Below are positions 13,106 to 14,261 of a DNA stretch of 14,261 nucleotides, piece after piece. The notes beneath the pieces are model-generated. The model searched no databases and was not told where the DNA came from. It worked only from the letters and a program-made list of their open reading frames with translations. The DNA is from an uncultured Akkermansia sp. Lineage in GTDB: Bacteria > Verrucomicrobiota > Verrucomicrobiia > Verrucomicrobiales > Akkermansiaceae. The stretch covers positions 1 through 14,261 of the forward strand of contig CAJGDB010000043.1 of the NCBI GenBank assembly GCA_904502165.1. The letters run 5' to 3'. Position 1 is the first letter of the stretch; each line of letters starts with the position of its first letter. Both the position numbers and the translations under genes were made by a program.

Positions 13106-14103
13106 TGATTCACCCCTTGCCAGATCCTCCCTTCGGAGGCTCCCCGCAAATCCGCTGGGCGCTCCGAATCACGGCAACTTTTTTCGCCGGTTTCTCAGCC
13201 GGAGCCATCACGCTGGCAAAATGCCATGATTTTCTTCCGGGCTTCATGGCAGGTGCCGGTGCTGTTCTGACCCTGTTCTGGGCAATGGCTCTGGCCCCGG
13301 AATCCCTGAACTGCGAGAGTACCGGCAACTGGCTGCAGCCAAGATATTCTGCATGGCGCATGACGCGCAGGGGCATCCTTCTTTTCAACAAAGCCCCCGG
13401 AAGAGCTGCACTCTTTCTCCCATGGAGCAGCCTGAGAGAAGCTCAACCAGCAAGTACTGGTATTATCCTGAAATCTGCGGACAAGTTGACCGCATTTACC
13501 CTGGCTCTTCATACCTCAGCCAATAAAGAGCACATCATCAACGAGCTGAACCAGCACTTCCGCTCAGATTATCCACACCCGGATGAAATGGGAGGCGCGG
13601 CCGTATTCATTGTTCCGGCACCATTCCCCCTATTCCGCAAAAAGCAGTTATTACCTTCTATCCCCTGGGTGCTGGCGGGAATTGCTTTTCCACAGTACCC
13701 ATCTGAATCCACCCATCTATTCAGCGCCATATGCCTCGCCGCAGCAGCGGCATTTGCGGGTTTGGCTTTCAGCCATGAGGGTGACCAGTACGAAGCTGGC
13801 TGCTACCTTGGTTACGAAATACGGCGCACCCTGCAGGGTATTCATATCCGCTGCGCTGAAGGCTGGCATTATTTCCAGCCATGGTCAGAAATACAGGAAT
13901 GCATACGCATTGGAGAAGACCAGGGCTATCTGAACTTCGGGAACAAACCAACCGGCCTGAGCATTTGCCGGATAAACAGTAATTTCCCATTAAACATAAC
14001 CCGCAGTCACAGAGTCCTGGGGAAATGGACGCATCTTTTCCTGAATAGCCTCCTCATTTTACTCTGCGCGCTTATCGGTTACCTGTGGGCTTGCCTCTTC
14101 TGA
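13105..14103 (+). CDS. Membrane protein with duplicated TM-hairpin plus PH/YcxB-like domain (unknown function)
   Basis: I recognise no named family. The 332-residue protein has hydrophobic pairs at about 20-39 and 46-65, and at about 183-197 and 205-223, plus a final helix at 311-332. After each pair comes a soluble segment with a shared pattern. The first is GILLF (90-94) and PWSSLRE (106-112), the second GIHI (245-248) and PWSEIQE (259-265), each followed 13 to 15 residues later by another G-[IY]-[IL] strand. The GI-strand, aromatic and PWS-x-[LI]-x-E pattern resembles bacterial PH-like or YcxB-type domains, suggesting internal duplication. The ATG overlaps the transpeptidase stop as TGATG. 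GAGG seven bases upstream is the only Shine-Dalgarno-like match in the window. Function is unknown. Confidence 0.8.
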   Translation: MIHPLPDPPFGGSPQIRWALRITATFFAGFSAGAITLAKCHDFLPGFMAGAGAVLTLFWAMALAPESLNCESTGNWLQPRYSAWRMTRRGILLFNKAPGRAALFLPWSSLREAQPASTGIILKSADKLTAFTLALHTSANKEHIINELNQHFRSDYPHPDEMGGAAVFIVPAPFPLFRKKQLLPSIPWVLAGIAFPQYPSESTHLFSAICLAAAAAFAGLAFSHEGDQYEAGCYLGYEIRRTLQGIHIRCAEGWHYFQPWSEIQECIRIGEDQGYLNFGNKPTGLSICRINSNFPLNITRSHRVLGKWTHLFLNSLLILLCALIGYLWACLF

Positions 14104-14105
14104 TA

Positions 14106-14155
14106 CTGATTTTTATCAGGATTTCTGCCGTTTCTGCTTGAAATTATCAGCTGAT
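14106..14155. repeat. CTGAT/ATCAG inverted repeats after the membrane-protein gene
   Basis: CTGAT (14106-14110), TTTT and ATCAG (14115-14119) form a short hairpin just after the stop at 14103. The perfect 10-bp palindrome ATCAGCTGAT (14146-14155) lies inside the spacer of the next promoter. The two dyads share the same half-site and their centres are about 38 bp apart. They may be a pair of operator sites; the first may also act as a weak terminator. Confidence 0.35.
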
Positions 14156-14166
14156 TTTGCTATTCT
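14138..14166 (+). promoter_or_regulatory. Putative promoter for the right-edge gene
   Basis: TTGAAA (14138-14143), a 17-bp spacer and TATTCT (14161-14166) precede the ATG at 14176 by nine bases. Initiation would leave a leader of only about two to four bases. The -35 matches TTGACA in five of six positions and the -10 in four of six. Confidence 0.5.
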
Positions 14167-14175
14167 GCATAGCAA

Positions 14176-14261
14176 ATGAGTGAGGAGTCTGAGCAGAACA
14201 ATGCCAAGCGGACTGTGCCCGGAGTATTTGTGTGGGACATGGTACGCAAGGCGCTTCGCGC
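14176..14261 (+). CDS. N-terminal fragment of an unidentified protein
   Basis: An ATG at 14176 opens a frame that runs to the right edge with no stop: 28 codons plus two bases. The product begins with an acidic, glutamine/asparagine-containing tail (MSEESEQNN), then KRTVPGVFVWDMVRKALR. The frame is supported by the promoter-like element at 14138-14166 and by codon choice like that of neighbouring genes. The fragment is too short to assign a family. It may be the cytoplasmic N-terminus of a membrane protein, but this is a guess. Confidence 0.55.
   Translation, partial: MSEESEQNNAKRTVPGVFVWDMVRKALR

Overview
The window is a compact, GC-rich bacterial chromosome segment carrying ordinary housekeeping and cell-envelope genes. 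It looks Gram-negative-like: there is an ExbB/ExbD proton channel pair, a YafK-type L,D-transpeptidase and several exported proteins. The overall protein style, the HPr with a Ser46 site and the general lack of Shine-Dalgarno motifs suggest Verrucomicrobiota, possibly an Akkermansia relative. That placement is an impression, not something proved here. No rRNA, tRNA, CRISPR array, insertion sequence or prophage was recognised.

Layout. Positions 1-400 hold no convincing gene, only a possible C-terminal coding remnant and some inverted repeats. From about 10.2 kb down to 0.4 kb the minus strand carries two transcription units. The first is exbB, exbD, a large exported TPR protein, a GT51 glycosyltransferase with a degenerate penicillin-binding domain, an inositol-monophosphatase-family enzyme and rsmB. 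These are packed with gaps of 31, 45, 15, -4 and 7 bases behind a near-consensus promoter. The second is ptsH-ptsI, with its own TATAAT box just after rsmB and a strong hairpin between the two genes. Divergent from exbB is alr on the plus strand. It converges on tpiA (minus), and a 13-bp-stem bidirectional terminator lies between them. Divergent from tpiA is a plus-strand pair: a YafK/DpaA-like L,D-transpeptidase and a five-helix membrane protein that appears internally duplicated. The first 28 codons of another plus-strand gene run off the right edge.

How the genes may work together. Alanine racemase (D-Ala supply), the GT51 enzyme (glycan polymerisation) and the YkuD-fold enzyme (crosslink or lipoprotein-linkage remodelling) all concern peptidoglycan. 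The order proton channel, exported TPR protein, class A PBP-like polymerase recalls the E. coli TolQRA-CpoB-PBP1B coupling of outer-membrane constriction to wall synthesis. All three transpeptidase motifs of this polymerase are altered, so it probably makes glycan strands without crosslinking them.

The regulatory layout is also notable. Promoter-like sequences sit only 6 to 12 bases ahead of the start codons of alr, exbB and the right-edge gene. Only one of the recognised starts has even a partial Shine-Dalgarno match. Leaderless or SD-independent initiation is therefore a reasonable inference for this genome.
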